DNA of 64,000 bases, from assembly GCA_947652605.1 (NCBI GenBank), contig OX393576.1, forward strand, positions 9,884,575 through 9,948,574. The letters are read 5' to 3'. The first letter of the stretch is position 1, and the number at the start of each line of letters is the position of its first letter. The translations under genes and the position numbers were made by a program. Below the pieces are notes generated by a model. That model was not told the DNA's origin. It saw nothing but the letters and a program-made list of their open reading frames with translations, and did not search any database. Below are positions 53,701 through 60,058 of this stretch, in pieces. This DNA is from Elmis aenea (Eukaryota > Arthropoda > Insecta > Coleoptera > Elmidae).

Positions 53701-56700
53701 CTGCTTTTTCGAAATTATGAGTATTATGCTTAGGTTGGAACAAGTAGAAAGCTTTAAATATTTAGGAGTGATCATAGAGAAAAATGGAGGAATGGACAAG
53801 GAAATAAGCGAAAGGACAGGAAATGTGGGAAGAATATTTAACAGTTTAAGAACATTTTTTGGAAATACAGAAGTCCCAAAACAAACACAAGTGGAAGTGG
53901 TCAAAAAGGTACTTTCATGCGGAAGTGAAACGTAGACACTCACAAATAAAAATATTAACCAAGTAAATGCAGCAGAAATGAGATTTTTAAGAAAAATCCA
54001 AGAAAAAACAAAAAAAAAAATGAATCAGAAATGAAACATAATAGAGAACAATTAAAGATAAAATCAGGTGAAACAAAAATACAGGAAAGGCAGCTGGGAT
54101 GGTTGGGTCACATTTATAGGATGAAAGAAGAAAGGTTAACCAGAAAAGCCTATGAAACAAGATCACACGGAAAAAACAAAAGAGAATAGGTCAAGGTCAA
54201 GTTAAAAAAGTAGCAACGGAAAAAACATCAAATGGAAAAACATAAAAAAGCTAGCACAAGACAGAAAAAGGTGGAAAAAAGTCAGCACAACACAACTTAA
54301 CAGTACTACACCTAACAGTAGAAGGAATCATGACTAAATAATAAAAATAAATAAATGATGCGCTAGAGGGGGCATAAAAATCTTTGACATTGATTCAAAA
54401 AAGGAGGGGAAACACTGCTTTATAAGATATTAATATAAGATCCACTAGAAATTTAGCAATAAATAAATACTCTTTATTTAAAAGAAATACTTGAAAACTT
54501 GCAGTTTTTAAGTTGTTTTTTTTAAAATTTGATTTGTCGAGAAAGCAATTATAACAGTTTTGTTTCTATTTATACAAAAAAAACAGTTGGATATGAATTA
54601 GTGATAGCAAAAAATAATACGGCACAAACCTAATAATTGTTAAATTTGTTTGCTCTTCTGACGTCATGCCACTGAAATCACCAATTCCATATTTTAAAAA
54701 TTTTCTGTATTCACGTGGTATAGGGTAGTCATTTATACGATAGCTGAAAACAATTTCTACGATAAAAAAACGTTCCACAAAAGCAAAGCGTTTATTATGT
54801 ACCTTTTACTAGTAGATCCAATTATGTTATCAACCTTAAACTGAATGTTAGTAAAAGGACTTTTTTCTGTATTTACGTCTTCTGTTACAGTTTCATCACT
54901 TATAATTACAGCCTAGAATAAACACTCGTTTCGAGAAAGTTATTAAATACAAATTACAACTCCACTTAAAAAGTTGTGACGAAAAAAACAGTTATTCCCA
55001 AAAAAGGTTTAAAAAAGAAAGGACACGAGTCACTGAAATTTCAGCTAAAATAACTTTTTCAGTTGCTGGAAGTACATTGAAGGTATTCTGTTTGAGATAG
55101 CCGTGATTTTGTTAATTATTAGCAAAAATGTTTAGTTAATTACTTTTACAAAATGAAGTACATAATTTTCAAAATACTATAAATGATATTTTCTAAATTA
55201 GATTACAACCCATTGGCAACTTCTAAACTACAATAGATTCAAGGTCAGTTAAATGGAACAAAATCCAAATATTTTATAAAGCAACTTAACTAAAAAAGTT
55301 TCAAATAGCTTAGTTACTAATGCTGATAGAAAAACTTGCAAAAGAAAGCGTTTAATTTTTTTTTTTCTGTCATAAATGGTGGTAGTCATTTGTTTAAACT
55401 AGGATGCCTCTATAAACAGGGTAAGGACAGGTGCTGGACAACTTTCTATTGGCTGAGGTGTATATGTACACGATCGAGTTTCGCTTGCCACTAGGCTGCG
55501 ACCTCCAGATTTTAAATAGTTTGCATGGAGATCATAGGCAGTTGTACATATTTTATTTTTTTCTTGTGTGTTGAGAGTGTTTAAGTGTGATCCAATACTT
55601 TAAAAGACATTAGTGATAGTTGTGTAAGTTATTACCATACATAAATTTCATAAGTTAAGTTAAATACAATGATTTTTTTAATTTTTAAGAAAATGTGCAT
55701 CGTATTATTTGTCTACATCAACTTAATAGCAATGATTGGAATTAATAATGTAATTTTGTCATAAAATATGAAATTAAATTGATGAATCTATACTTTTCAG
55801 TTGCTCATTGGACATTAAAACAGGAGTTAAGTAAACAATTGTTTGCTACTTAATTATCATAATTAATTAAAGATGCTTAATATTCGTTTCAACACATTTA
55901 TCTATCTTGGAAACAAAAAATTGTGTGACATGGAATTAGCAAAATTTTGGGATTTGAATATAAATTTAAAGATCAAAGCCGTTGTTAAATAATTTTGTTA
56001 AGTTAGGTATTAGGGTTCTTCATTTGATAAATATCATTGAATTAAAAATATATTTGTAAACGTAAAAATAAAAAATAGGTATGTTTATTACAATGTCTTG
56101 TTTTTTATTCCTTAAAAGCAGGGCTCTAAACCGAAAAAAAATTTGGTTAACGGTTAACCGAAATCGAGAACTTTATTTTTATAACGGTTTTTACCTAAAA
56201 ACCAGGGTTTTTTTTTCAATAAAAACCGGTTTACTGTAACCAGGTTTTTTTTTTCATTAAAAACTAGTTTACTGTAAAAAACCAATTTAACTTTTAAACC
56301 GGTTTTTTTACATTATTTAGACTAGGAATGCAAATTATGAAATGATATCTATTTATAATTTTATAATATATGTACAATCAAGCATTCAGTAATAACTTCT
56401 GGTAAATTAATCGCATTTAATACAGATTATGTCGACAAAACAAACTACTTGGTGATAAACAACAATAAGAATGTGTGTAATCAGCAATTAGAATTAGATG
56501 GTGTAGTATTAAATAGAGTTAATGAAATTAAATACTTGGGTGTAATAATAGACGATAAGCTTGATTTTAAAAGTAATACTAATTATATAGTTAAAAAGGT
56601 TTCTAAAAAAATAGGTTTTCTTGGTAGATTAAGCAGTTAACTTCCAGTCCTTACTAAAATTTTAATATACAAAAGTATCATAGCACCCCATTTCGAATAC

Positions 56701-59700
56701 GGCTCTAGTATTTTATTTCTGGCAAACACTAATGATTTAGACCGGCTTCAAAAATTGCAAAATAGGGCTATGAGAATTATTTTACACTGTTCCAGATACA
56801 CCAAAATTACTCTGATGCTGGATACTTTACAGTGGCTTAGTATTAAACAACGGATCATTTTTAATACGATTATTTTCATTTTTAAGATTATAAATAACCT
56901 GCTTCCAAATTCTTTGTTAAAATATATAACCCAAAACTCTGATGTTCATAACTGTAAAAACTTTAAATTGCCATTCAGGACACGAAATTACACACAAAAT
57001 TCTCTTTTTCATAAAGGACGGAAATTTTACAATGATTTATCAAGTGAACTTAAAAGGGAAACTAATATTGTAAGGTTTAGACGTAAGCTCAGTAGTCATA
57101 TTAAGGAAAAGTTTTAAATTTTATATATTTATATATGTACATGTAATAAAATGTAAAAAATAATTAGCAAATCGCTAAATAAATTACATTATTATTATTT
57201 TAAAGTAATTTTTTCCAAACAAATGTTAAAAAAACCGGTTGTTAATTAATTTGGTTAAAGTTACCGTTTTTTTGCCAATTAAAATAACGGTTTCGGTTAA
57301 AAATCACTTATACGGAAAAAACATAACGGTTAAACGGTTTTTTAAACCGGTTTCTTACCCTGCTTAAAAGTAAGTACAGAAATATATTGTTGCAACTATC
57401 CTACACACAAAAAAACATTGTTAGTACAAGTGCTTTAAATACTTTTATGTACACTGCGTGTATCATGGGTTGCATGCCTAAGGTGGAAATACGTGCTCCG
57501 TAAATGTTTTTTAAACATTAATAGCTAATAACAATTATTAAAACTTCATTTTACTCGCTTTTTAGTTGGTATGCTTACTATTGCATATTTCCGAATGCCA
57601 ATTGAGTTTTTACCGTCAAATTTTGTTTAAAAATGAGGTTATTAAAAGAAATTCCATATAATCCCATTGCCGCTATTAGAAATTTGGAGGACTCGTGAAA
57701 CTTGGCCATACCGTTATATAGAGGTACCCTAGTTTAAACAAGTGGTCTGTACAGTGAGGAGCATGCAGCCCCAGGGGTGCTAAGGATAATTTCTGGGGTG
57801 CACAAGAAAATAATGATGTATTGATAACACCAAAATATCAATCATAAATCGACATGAAACATTGATATTTATCGATATATCGACCTATTAACCACTTCCG
57901 CAGTGGTTTGCTGTATTTCCTACACAACTTCTAACTAAAAGAGAGACGTAAGTAAGTAAAAAAACTTACCACTTCTCTAGCAATAGTAAAGCTCTCAATC
58001 CTATTTGTAGTAGTTTGAAAATTAAAAGCTATCGGCATTTTGTAAGTACCAATTAGCGGATGACGAGTTTTAAACTTTACAATGACATCATACGTAGCCC
58101 CTAAAAAAAATGAAGCACCAACGTACATCACACTGAATTCGAAGGACAAATGGTATTTATCAGACTACATTAACATTTCTATTTCTTTTTTTCAGCAAGT
58201 TTTTAGTACCAAAAGAGATTTCAGTTTCAAAGTTACAATGCAAACTTGTATTTTTGTACAGTTTTGATATACTTAAATTTCCTATTTGATTCTGATTTAC
58301 TTTATAACATTATAACTATTTAAGAAAATCAATGTCCAATCACGTCACTGGATTATTCATTAAAAAAAGTACTGAAAAGGTCTCAGTACAATATTTTGAT
58401 ACTCACAATAATTAAGAAGATATAAAATTGTATTAAAATGGGCAAAACACATTTTTTTGAAAATTCAAAAACCAAATTTGGCAGAAAATTTAGGTAAAAA
58501 CTGAACATTTTTTGTAATTTGGCCATTTCACTAAATTAACAATAAGCAAGATGCCCATGTAATTCCAGTAAATTTGGTCCACCTTGTATATGATTCACTT
58601 ACTTGGTTCTAATTCGGGAATGTTCTCTCTGTCTAACTCCCTTTGAGGATCGATGCGTGTAAATAATTCCTCCAATGGAAATAATAAATTGGCACTCATC
58701 AAGTGTATGCAATCAGCATTTAAGTTGTTTTTAACTCTTAATAAACACTGTATTCCATCGTTTTGTTCATTTAACTGACTCGTTGTTGCCTTAAATCAAA
58801 AATATCCCATTTTGAAATTACTTTTAATCTGTTCAATGCACTGGATTACAGCAAAGTTCTTTTTACTATACAGAAATCACAAAACTAATTAACGTACTGG
58901 TATAACTACTCGACATTTTTCACTACTTTGATACAGAATTAAACAAAAAGTGATAAAAAATTTACACAATTTTTCAGCATTTGAACGACTTTGAATTAAG
59001 GTAGTTTTTTAAACTCACAAATTTTGAGTACATATACCTCAATTTTTTTTTTAACAGATTAACTTTTAATTAATCTAATAACAACATCAAAATGGGTCGA
59101 GACAGAGAACGTACCCTTAATATAAGCGAACCTTTTCTATCATTGAAATTATGAACGATGTTGTTTCCTCTAGCAATGTTGGTAGGCCTTGCTGTAATTT
59201 CAACTCCATGTCGATTTTTAACCAAAGCTTTTCTAAAATAATTGTAAAAATTTTTGAACAACTCACACACTTGTACAGGGTGGACTATTTTCGATGCCCA
59301 TACAGGATATCTCGGTTATTATCAGAGATATAGAAAAAAACTAAGTACGTAGTCTCGATTTATTTTTTCGAGAGAAATTCATTGCCCTAAACAGATTTTT
59401 GATATCTTTTTTTATTTTCGAAATATAGCCAAAAACCGATTTATGGCACTTTTCAAAAATGTTAAATATCTCGTTTAAACGAAAAGATACAGAAAAACAT
59501 TAAACACATTTTTGGCATGATAAGCAAATTATATATTTTTGAAAAGCGCAAAAAATAAGCTTTCGATTCATGTCAAAGCCAACTATGGTTGCCATTTAAA
59601 ATAAGAAAGTTAGGTGTAATATAGCAGTATTCATATGAGTAAAAAACAATTGAACATCACTATCTTATTAAGCACAAAAAATCATGCGAAAAATGTCTTA

Positions 59701-60058
59701 AATGTTTTTCTGTATCTTTTCGTTTAAACGAGATATTTAACATTTTTGAAAATTGCCAAAAATCGGTTTTTGGCTATATTTCGAAAATGAAGAAAGATAT
59801 CAAAAATCTGTTTACAGCAATGAATTTCTCTCGAAAAAATAAATCGAGACTACGTACTTAGTTTTTTTCTATCTCTGATAATAACCGAGATACCCTGTAT
59901 GGGCATCGAAAATAGACCACCCTGTACTTGTATTTATAATTTTTTTTAACATACCGGTAGTTATTCCATGACCATAAAAGGAAATTAAATCGATGTACTT
60001 CACAGCTATTATGATTAAAGTCATCTTCCTGATGGGTAATATGGCATACGTCACATTT
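35551..60058 (-). CDS. Mov10: MOV10/Armitage-family RNA helicase, 18 exons, 5' end missing
   Basis: Joining 18 exons with GT/AG sites and matching phases gives one frame of 889 codons plus stop. Residues 2-22 form a C-X2-C-X10-H-X5-H finger, and 30-420 match the MOV10 N-terminal region ([11 protein letters not shown] near 310-320). The SF1 helicase core follows: Walker A GPPGTGKT (455-462), motif II DEAAQ (571-575), motif [11 protein letters not shown] (598-605), motif V EAFQGRE (776-782) and motif [10 protein letters not shown] (816-823). MOV10 proteins are 5'-to-3' RNA helicases of cytoplasmic RNPs. Insect Armitage acts in siRNA and piRNA biogenesis. An in-frame TAG directly precedes the first identified exon, so a start-bearing exon is missing. 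MOV10 versus Armitage cannot be settled by eye. The frame has no stops or frameshifts, so the gene looks functional. Confidence 0.93.
36058..37893. mobile_element. Palindromic TA-flanked MITE interrupted by a LINE
   Basis: Termini cagggtgttcccgattac and its counterpart ggggcaccctg are flanked by TA. The element folds about a centre near 36560. Its right arm breaks after attcgacaa at 36901 and resumes near 37747 with ttttcacattttttgcg. The interruption is the LINE fragment at 36901-37746. A separate one-ended relic starting cagggtggttcaaatc lies just outside at 36009-36055. The element sits in the last intron of the helicase gene. Confidence 0.85.
36901..37746 (+). mobile_element. 5'-truncated Jockey/CR1-type LINE fragment
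   Basis: The plus-strand translation gives the C-terminal part of a LINE reverse transcriptase: [13 protein letters not shown] (followed by stops), then a clean 116-codon stretch at 37271-37621. That stretch contains [14 protein letters not shown], the [15 protein letters not shown] block and KTRNRLDF...SLFYQSFK. The order and spacing match the copy at 56428-57195, and both end in a gctaaata-type tail. Several stops before 37200 make it a dead copy. Confidence 0.8.
37898..38111. mobile_element. hAT MITE, 214 bp, perfect 8-bp TSD
   Basis: The element begins cagaggcgtcgagag and ends ctctcatcggccctg. It is flanked by the exact 8-bp duplication cctgtatt at 37890-37897 and 38112-38119. CAG-type termini and an 8-bp duplication are the hAT signature. 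The interior is GC-rich (gggcccgggg) compared with its surroundings. The duplicated target includes the last bases of the MITE ending at 37893. Confidence 0.85.
38392..38720. mobile_element. Foldback MITE, TAA-flanked (Harbinger-like)
   Basis: The ends gtccgcattctcaatgaac and gttcattgtggac are imperfect reverse complements, each flanked by TAA. Subterminal arms consist of degenerate gtagatagtagttag repeats and a long exact inverted stretch (aatacgtaaaaagtacgtaa near 38461 and its complement near 38623). A three-base TWA duplication suggests PIF/Harbinger. Confidence 0.7.
38907..39083 (-). CDS. Mov10: Helicase exon, motif V
   Basis: The acceptor attgcag and donor AAA|gtaaat bound 59 codons in phase 0. 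The exon encodes [16 protein letters not shown] and LGFVGTEK, which match SF1 motif V and the stretch leading into motif VI. Confidence 0.95.
39320..39437 (-). CDS. Mov10: Helicase exon, RecA2 region
   Basis: The acceptor tttgcag and donor CAG|gtcagt bound 118 bp. The translation runs [15 protein letters not shown] to [10 protein letters not shown], the conserved GIISPY block of Upf1-like helicases. The intron to the next upstream exon is only 55 bp. Confidence 0.93.
39493..39638 (-). CDS. Mov10: Helicase exon, RecA2 region
   Basis: The acceptor catacag and donor AG|gtacat bound 48 codons plus two bases. It encodes [10 protein letters not shown] through EKREGRSPS, corresponding to the HGV..E.EGNSPS region of MOV10 proteins, just before the SYFN segment. 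Confidence 0.92.
39700..40889. mobile_element. Palindromic TA-flanked MITE, 1190 bp
   Basis: Terminal cagggtggaccaaattcg and aaatttggtccaccctg are reverse complements with TA on both sides, and the two halves pair over most of their length. The element at 42263-43422 is a sister copy with the same internal order. It occupies most of the 1584-bp intron between exons 39638 and 41223. Confidence 0.88.
41223..41371 (-). CDS. Mov10: Helicase exon, motif IV region
   Basis: The acceptor tatttaag and donor GAG|gtaagt bound two bases plus 49 codons. It encodes [10 protein letters not shown] and [16 protein letters not shown], the MOV10 YSLLERL and NYRSHP-like motifs. Confidence 0.94.
41534..41709 (-). 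CDS. Mov10: Helicase exon, motifs II and III
   Basis: The acceptor gttctag and donor A|gtatgt bound 176 bp. It encodes [19 protein letters not shown] (Walker B/motif II) and [14 protein letters not shown] (motif III). The splice acceptor is only 51 bp from a Tigger-like insertion, so its branch point may be transposon-derived. Confidence 0.96.
41761..42248. mobile_element. Tigger/pogo-like element with CENP-B-type HTH relic
   Basis: Terminal cagtgcaacctccataatcc and its counterpart ggattatagaggttgcacc, flanked by TA, match the pogo/Tigger terminal style. On the minus strand, 42018-41887 encodes 43 residues: [19 protein letters not shown], then EIKSG, then a [11 protein letters not shown] helix-turn-helix, then a stop. 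This resembles the CENP-B N-terminal DNA-binding domain of Tigger transposases. The rest of the transposase is missing, so it is a non-autonomous derivative. Confidence 0.8.
42263..43422. mobile_element. Palindromic MITE, sister of 39700-40889
   Basis: It starts cagggtggaccaaattc after TA and has the same internal order as the 39700 copy. Its right end stops at ggtccaccc, lacking the final TG, where another MITE begins at 43425. The arms pair over about 500 bp each. Confidence 0.85.
43425..43773. mobile_element. TA-flanked MITE, cagggtggcctattttcg family
   Basis: Termini cagggtggcctattttcg and aaaataggccaccctg flank 349 bp, with TA on each side. The same family recurs at 48048-49872 and 59276-59924. 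This copy abuts the truncated end of the MITE at 42263-43422. Confidence 0.85.
43778..44110. mobile_element. One-ended MITE relic
   Basis: The start caaggtgtcccaattatgg and the following ggatggggatcttgtaa resemble the left end of the 36058 element. No matching right terminus was found. The remaining intron to 44437 shows nothing else. Confidence 0.4.
44438..44560 (-). CDS. Mov10: Helicase exon between motifs Ia and II
   Basis: The acceptor tgtttaag and donor AG|gtgagg bound 123 bp. It encodes [13 protein letters not shown] through [15 protein letters not shown], matching the YRIVITTL segment that precedes motif II in MOV10. It is separated from the next upstream exon by a 57-bp intron. Confidence 0.93.
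44618..44754 (-). CDS. Mov10: Helicase exon, motif Ia
   Basis: The acceptor ttattccag and donor TG|gtaggc bound 45 codons plus two bases. It encodes [18 protein letters not shown]1 motif Ia, followed by [11 protein letters not shown] across the splice. Confidence 0.94.
44943..47048. mobile_element. Palindromic TA-flanked MITE with nested palindrome
   Basis: Outer termini cagcgtggtccaaatttg and aatttggaccaccctg are flanked by TA. The halves pair, but the centre is occupied by a second complete element at 45679-46673. Without it the outer MITE would be about 1.1 kb. It fills most of the 2429-bp intron between exons 44754 and 47184. Confidence 0.87.
45679..46673. mobile_element. Nested palindromic MITE, 995 bp
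   Basis: Termini ccgggtgtaactgaattc and cagttacaaccgg are flanked by TA. The arms are reverse complements over about 450 bp each, for example gaaatggccataactttgtt near 45821 against aacaaagttatggccatttc near 46512. It is inserted inside the 44943-47048 element. Confidence 0.87.
47184..47331 (-). CDS. Mov10: Helicase exon, Walker A
   Basis: The acceptor tttttag and donor CAG|gtaata bound 148 bp. It encodes [14 protein letters not shown] (Q-motif region) and [18 protein letters not shown] (motif I, P-loop). The intron separating it from the next upstream exon is 50 bp. Confidence 0.97.
47382..47573 (-). CDS. Mov10: Helicase exon before the RecA core
   Basis: The acceptor ttctag and donor GA|gtaagg bound 192 bp. 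It encodes [20 protein letters not shown] and GMLPTLFPS, matching the RxxxxxHxAL and LFP blocks of MOV10 proteins. Confidence 0.94.
47620..47810 (-). CDS. Mov10: Helicase exon, VPGLAE region
   Basis: The acceptor attgtag starts VTMKIVASH in phase 0. The exon holds [18 protein letters not shown], a MOV10 hallmark, and ends ...DPAL plus GT at a weak donor, gtttac. I chose this donor because it is the only one that keeps frame with the next exon across a 46-bp intron. Confidence 0.9.
48750..49845. mobile_element. Unclassified element with gtgcgttcgggacg ends
   Basis: The inverted termini ggtgcgttcgggacg and cgtcccgaacgcacc bound an insert in the 48048 MITE. The same core recurs inside near both ends (48848, and as tcccgaacgc at 49750 and 49790), giving multiple subterminal repeats. 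No transposase was recognised. The target duplication is unclear. It is less AT-rich at its ends than its surroundings and carries a hAT MITE inside. Confidence 0.7.
49062..49505. mobile_element. hAT MITE, 444 bp, perfect 8-bp TSD
   Basis: The element begins cagggcatgaaaccgg and ends cggtttctagccctg. It is flanked by the identical 8-mer gttttaat at 49054-49061 and 49506-49513. The interior is dominated by short palindromes of the aaccggttt type. A relative with its own perfect duplication lies at 56119-57362. Confidence 0.92.
50474..51061 (+). CDS. Coiled-coil ORF with 126-bp internal duplication
   Basis: The ORF encodes 195 residues, mostly Glu/Lys-rich and predicted helical. Residues from LEDAKREN onward contain two 42-residue repeats (50555-50680 and 50681-50806) that differ at only about six bases. 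The C-terminus is very basic ([16 protein letters not shown]), like a nuclear localisation signal. No family was recognised. The frame is open from 50360, but a good acceptor (tttcatttcag) at 50391 suggests that part is intronic. A second start, ATG GAG at 50425, encodes [17 protein letters not shown] in another frame and meets this frame at an A-run near 50482. The true protein may therefore begin there, with a frameshift. AATAAA lies at 51072. The ORF is nested in a helicase intron on the opposite strand. Confidence 0.6.
   Translation: MTTKNLCALEKAMKETESQMEDAKKGLEDAKRENANLKLKLAILKTRFQVTEKKGISDIFKLHEETKILEDAKREIANLKLKLAILETRFQVTEKKGISELFKFHEETKMLEDLESKSQLVTKEDIIAFNAQSAAIEKSLQETEEANLNDQTKNMEVMEAKKRGKKRGARYGKRHRFSEGNQDKNNHQKSKKVKC
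51072..51077 (+). promoter_or_regulatory. Poly(A) signal AATAAA of the nested ORF
   Basis: The canonical hexamer is 11 nt after the TAA stop, with another AATAAA further on near 51108. This supports transcription of the coiled-coil ORF, though AT-rich DNA makes such hexamers frequent. Confidence 0.4.
51600..52021. mobile_element. One-ended MITE relic at a splice donor
   Basis: Internal modules (ctaactatgacttccattt) and the terminal gggcaccctg followed by TA match the right end of the TA-flanked MITEs. The left terminus was not found. Its end lies 12 bp from the donor of exon 52040-52157. The stretch 51110-51600 shows no other feature. Confidence 0.5.
52040..52157 (-). CDS. Mov10: Helicase N-terminal region exon
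   Basis: The acceptor tttttaacag and donor AAT|gtaagt bound 118 bp. It encodes [18 protein letters not shown] and [19 protein letters not shown], matching the L.LEE...D(L)R.YD segment of MOV10. Confidence 0.92.
52472..53703. mobile_element. Nested hAT MITE with near-perfect 8-bp TSD
   Basis: The element begins cagtggcggattaccg and ends gatacgccactg. Flanks are ctctttcg (52464-52471) and ctttttcg (53704-53711), seven of eight identical. The interior near both ends is GC-rich (gcctggggcc). Removing the nested MITE would leave about 590 bp. Confidence 0.82.
52787..53425. mobile_element. TA-flanked palindromic MITE, 639 bp
   Basis: The termini cagggtggtccaaattcg and cgaatttggactatcctg are flanked by TA inside the longer direct repeat actgta. 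It is the same subfamily as the outer element at 44943-47048 (internal gtgcagttttttgag, ataaccggaaatgatagaat). It is the innermost member of this nest. Confidence 0.85.
53725..54330 (+). mobile_element. Decayed RTE/BovB-like LINE fragment
   Basis: The plus-strand translation shows [34 protein letters not shown] (then a stop), [16 protein letters not shown], and in another frame [20 protein letters not shown]. These match the C-terminal third of the LINE type seen on the minus strand at 25385-26375. Stops and frameshifts make it inactive. Confidence 0.75.
54630..54743 (-). CDS. Mov10: Helicase N-terminal region exon
   Basis: The acceptor ttgttttcag and donor AG|gtttgt bound 114 bp. It encodes [16 protein letters not shown], matching the YPIP.E.R.L motif of MOV10 proteins, then [13 protein letters not shown]. 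Confidence 0.92.
54803..54912 (-). CDS. Mov10: Helicase N-terminal region exon
   Basis: The acceptor tattctag and donor AG|gtacat bound 36 codons plus two bases, encoding [18 protein letters not shown]. It is weakly conserved, but the phases match both neighbours and the downstream intron is 59 bp. Confidence 0.85.
56119..57362. mobile_element. hAT MITE with perfect TSD, interrupted by a LINE
   Basis: It begins cagggctctaaaccg and ends ccggtttcttaccctg. It is flanked by the exact 8-mer cttaaaag at 56111-56118 and 57363-57370. It is a reverse-orientation relative of the 49062-49505 element (both contain gtacaatcaagcattcagta or its complement). About 770 bp of LINE sequence is inserted at about 56428. 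Confidence 0.9.
56428..57195 (+). mobile_element. 5'-truncated Jockey/CR1-type LINE, nearly intact RT end
   Basis: One frame, broken by a single TAA at 56638, encodes the C-terminal ~225 residues of a LINE reverse transcriptase. Blocks are [19 protein letters not shown], then [15 protein letters not shown], then [15 protein letters not shown], then [20 protein letters not shown]. Translation ends at 57117, followed by a short 3' tail ending attattattatttt. It is the same family as 36901-37746 but much better preserved, suggesting a younger insertion. Confidence 0.85.
57970..58100 (-). CDS. Mov10: Helicase N-terminal region exon
   Basis: The acceptor tttttttag and donor GTG|gtaagt bound two bases plus 43 codons. 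It encodes [27 protein letters not shown] and [10 protein letters not shown], corresponding to the GTYxxPVAF.F segment of MOV10. Confidence 0.92.
58400..58585. mobile_element. Half of a TA-flanked MITE
   Basis: The right-terminal part (aacaataagcaagatgccc, then aaatttggtccaccttg and TA) matches the right end of the 44943 subfamily. The left half is missing. Its terminus is 12 bp from the donor of exon 58603-58789. Confidence 0.6.
58603..58789 (-). CDS. Mov10: Helicase N-terminal region exon
   Basis: The acceptor gatttaag and donor A|gtaagt bound 62 codons plus one base. It encodes [21 protein letters not shown] and [18 protein letters not shown]. No stop occurs in frame, and the phases fit both neighbours. 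Confidence 0.88.
59115..59232 (-). CDS. Mov10: Helicase N-terminal exon
   Basis: The acceptor ttattttag and donor AGG|gtacgt bound one base plus 39 codons, encoding [19 protein letters not shown] and DRKGSLILR. The single leading base completes the CG left by the zinc-finger exon. Confidence 0.87.
59276..59924. mobile_element. TA-flanked MITE, 649 bp, fills one intron
   Basis: Termini cagggtggactattttcg and cgaaaatagaccaccctg are flanked by TA, and the arms pair almost completely. It is the most intact member of the cagggtggcctattttcg family. It accounts for all but about 71 bp of the 722-bp intron between exons 59232 and 59955. Confidence 0.92.
59955..60058 (-). CDS. Mov10: Helicase exon with C2H2-like finger
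   Basis: The acceptor tatattttag and donor CG|gtatgt bound 34 codons plus two bases. It encodes [17 protein letters not shown] and [12 protein letters not shown], giving C-X2-C-X10-H-X5-H, a U1/C2H2-like finger. An in-frame TAG immediately upstream means the reading frame must enter from another exon. The finger could bind RNA, which is an inference. Confidence 0.85.

Larger units (their letters stand above)
52285..54417. mobile_element. hAT-like element containing nested insertions
   Basis: It begins cagtgtttcccaacttgggg and ends ggaggggaaacactg, with an 11-bp terminal inverted repeat. It is flanked by similar 8-mers, ctctatag (52277) and ctttataa (54418), that match at six of eight positions. 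It contains another hAT (52472-53703), which contains a TA-flanked MITE (52787-53425), and a LINE fragment (53725-54330). It makes up most of the 2472-bp intron. Confidence 0.7.
55398..57733. mobile_element. TTAA-flanked element, piggyBac-like MITE
   Basis: The ends actaggatgcctctata and tatagaggtaccctagt are imperfect reverse complements immediately flanked by TTAA. That is the target duplication of piggyBac transposons. The interior has no transposase and is interrupted by the hAT nest at 56119-57362. A similar terminus (gagaggtaccctaaa-like) occurs alone near 61240. Confidence 0.55.
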
